From a virus: DNA of 36,152 bases. The stretch is from positions 1 to 36,152 of IMG/VR virus record IMGVR_UViG_3300032080_000014; one strand, given 5' to 3'. Every line of letters starts with the position of its first letter. Position 1 is the stretch's first letter. Under the pieces are notes generated by a model that was given only the letters and a program-made list of their open reading frames with translations, made no database searches and was not told where the DNA came from. The position numbers were made by a program, and so were the translations under genes. Shown here piece after piece: positions 35,445 to 36,152 of this stretch.

Positions 35445-35714
35445 ATGGCAGAAGAGATTCCCAGAATGGATGGCCGCGAGGTTCACGGCGCGGACTTTGT
35501 GAACGTGGCGTTCGCGCCGGGCACCATCTACGAGGAGTTCAAGGAATGGCTGGCTACGGTCGGCCTCGAACTGACGCCCCCGATGAAGTTCAGTGAGGAC
35601 GACGAGGACGAGGTGCCGACCCAGTTCGTGATCGTGACGAACGAGACGGCGGCGCGCATCTGGGGCGACTCACCCGAGGCTCAGGTGTCCAAGCTTGGAC
35701 AGGAGGAATCGTGA
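35445..35714 (+). CDS. Small acidic hypothetical protein
   Basis: 89 aa, Asp/Glu-rich middle (KFSEDDEDEVPTQ). The C-terminus VSKLGQ is from a palindrome copy that sits 9 bp before the next start. GGAGACGGAA precedes the ATG. Confidence 0.6.
   Translation: MAEEIPRMDGREVHGADFVNVAFAPGTIYEEFKEWLATVGLELTPPMKFSEDDEDEVPTQFVIVTNETAARIWGDSPEAQVSKLGQEES
35686..35701. repeat. 16-bp palindrome, canonical copy 31
   Basis: Embedded in the 3' end of the upstream gene; the downstream GTG at 35711 is only 9 bp away, so its ribosome binding site AGGAGG overlaps the right edge of the palindrome. Confidence 0.95.
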
Positions 35715-35827
35715 CGCTGATCGCCACGCTCGGCCTGTTCACTCTGTCGGCCACCTTGATCGGCCTGCTGATGGTGGCGGTGTACTCGATGTTCCTGTTC
35801 CTCGCCGGACTGGTGATCCATGAATAG
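35711..35827 (+). CDS. Tiny membrane protein
   Basis: 38 aa from GTG 35711 (GTGA overlap, AGGAGG). Hydrophobic throughout: IATLGLFTLSATLIGLLMVAVYSMFLFLAGLVI, one or two helices. Confidence 0.6.
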   Translation: MTLIATLGLFTLSATLIGLLMVAVYSMFLFLAGLVIHE

Positions 35828-35999
35828 GCGCCAAATCCCATTGGACCCGAAGCCGTACGAGGACGCCGACAGCGGGACGCGGTTCACGGTGGAGCAGGCG
35901 CGGCACATCACGAAGCTCCTGCAATACCGGCCCCGGTCGGAGTTCGGCTACGCGGACGACGACATGGTTCCGCTGACCGTGGAGCGGGACGATGCCTGA
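35820..35999 (+). CDS. Small hypothetical protein
   Basis: 59 aa, overlapping its neighbours at both ends. Charged and Arg/Asp-rich: VEQARHITKLLQYRPRSEFGYADDD, with one helix. No family recognised. Confidence 0.55.
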   Translation: MNRRQIPLDPKPYEDADSGTRFTVEQARHITKLLQYRPRSEFGYADDDMVPLTVERDDA

Positions 36000-36072
36000 C
36001 GCTTTGGTCTACGTGATTCTCGGGGTCGTCGCACTGGTGATCGCCCTCGTGATGAAGCGCGGCCATCCGTGA
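35992..36072 (+). CDS. Tiny single-span membrane protein
   Basis: 26 aa: MPDALVYVILGVVALVIALVMKRGHP, one transmembrane helix with a basic C-terminus. Overlaps both neighbours. Confidence 0.5.
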   Translation: MPDALVYVILGVVALVIALVMKRGHP

Positions 36073-36152
36073 GTAACGCAATTCCCACTAGGGCGCGGAA
36101 CCTCGTCAAGGAAAGGCAGACGGGGTTCTGCGCCATGTGTGGAAACAGCGGC
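36069..36152 (+). CDS. Start of a probable HNH endonuclease (partial)
   Basis: 28 codons from GTG 36069 (GTGA overlap). ARNLVKERQTGFCAMCGNSG is the usual opening of small phage HNH nucleases, with the first CxxC of the zinc site. The catalytic part lies outside the window. Confidence 0.55.
   Translation, partial: MSNAIPTRARNLVKERQTGFCAMCGNSG

Noticed and set aside
1091-35701. The many short repeats as a CRISPR array
   Set aside because: Copies are far apart, at varying distances, and lie at gene borders; there are no regular spacers.
1-36152. tRNA genes, integrase, immunity repressor or toxin-antitoxin pair
   Set aside because: I looked for cloverleaf ends, tyrosine or serine recombinase motifs and typical repressor or toxin motifs and saw none that I could support; they may lie outside the window.

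Overview
The window is a stretch of a tailed double-stranded DNA phage (or prophage) genome of an actinobacterial host. GC content is high and the ORFs are tightly packed. GTG and TTG starts are common, and ATGA/GTGA stop-start overlaps are frequent. The gene types are typical of actinobacteriophages: a MuF/protease fusion, a DUF1360-like membrane protein, a ParB-like nuclease next to the small terminase, and many tiny membrane or Cys-pair proteins. No bacterial housekeeping gene, tRNA, integrase or recognisable immunity repressor is present. The host genus cannot be fixed from sequence alone.

Layout. Bases 1-18711 are all on the minus strand and read leftward. From right to left they hold about a dozen very small overlapping genes (15.4-18.7 kb), a ParB-like nuclease, the small terminase, a ribbon-helix-helix-like protein, the large terminase, three small membrane or secreted proteins, and the portal. 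Next come a 1088-aa polyprotein (MuF + 2H phosphoesterase-like domain + prohead protease + long C-terminal part), a small CxxC protein, the major capsid protein with an acidic N-terminal extension, two further virion-type proteins, a probable major tail protein with a PKD-like domain, and an amidase endolysin. Bases 18712-19365 form an AT-richer divergent control region. Bases 19366-36152 are all on the plus strand. They carry about 40 small early or accessory genes, an SSB, a replication module (HTH initiator, DnaT-like protein, primase/helicase) and, at the edge, the start of a likely HNH nuclease.

The most striking feature is a 16-bp palindrome, TGTCCAAGCTTGGACA. I count 31 copies including near-copies: 27 in the rightward half or divergent region and 4 in the leftward half. 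Most rightward copies end 9-43 bp (typically 15-30 bp) before a start codon and precede the first gene of a translationally coupled cassette. Where no intergenic space exists, the copy is embedded in the 3' end of the upstream gene. The outer arms are almost invariant and variation falls mainly on the central two bases. Three promoters in the early region have 5'-leader hairpins followed by a palindrome copy; in one of them (about 29.9 kb) the palindrome is wired into a 14-bp stem and can form a competing hairpin. Together this looks like a genome-wide control network acting either through a DNA-binding protein or through mRNA structure at start codons.

Other points of interest are a 22-bp tandem duplication that appears to have split a replication initiator into two genes, a 2H phosphoesterase-like domain inside the capsid polyprotein, a probable internal start in the endolysin gene, a long wobble-paired hairpin in front of the major capsid gene, and a hairpin that would hide the ribosome binding site leading into the replication genes.
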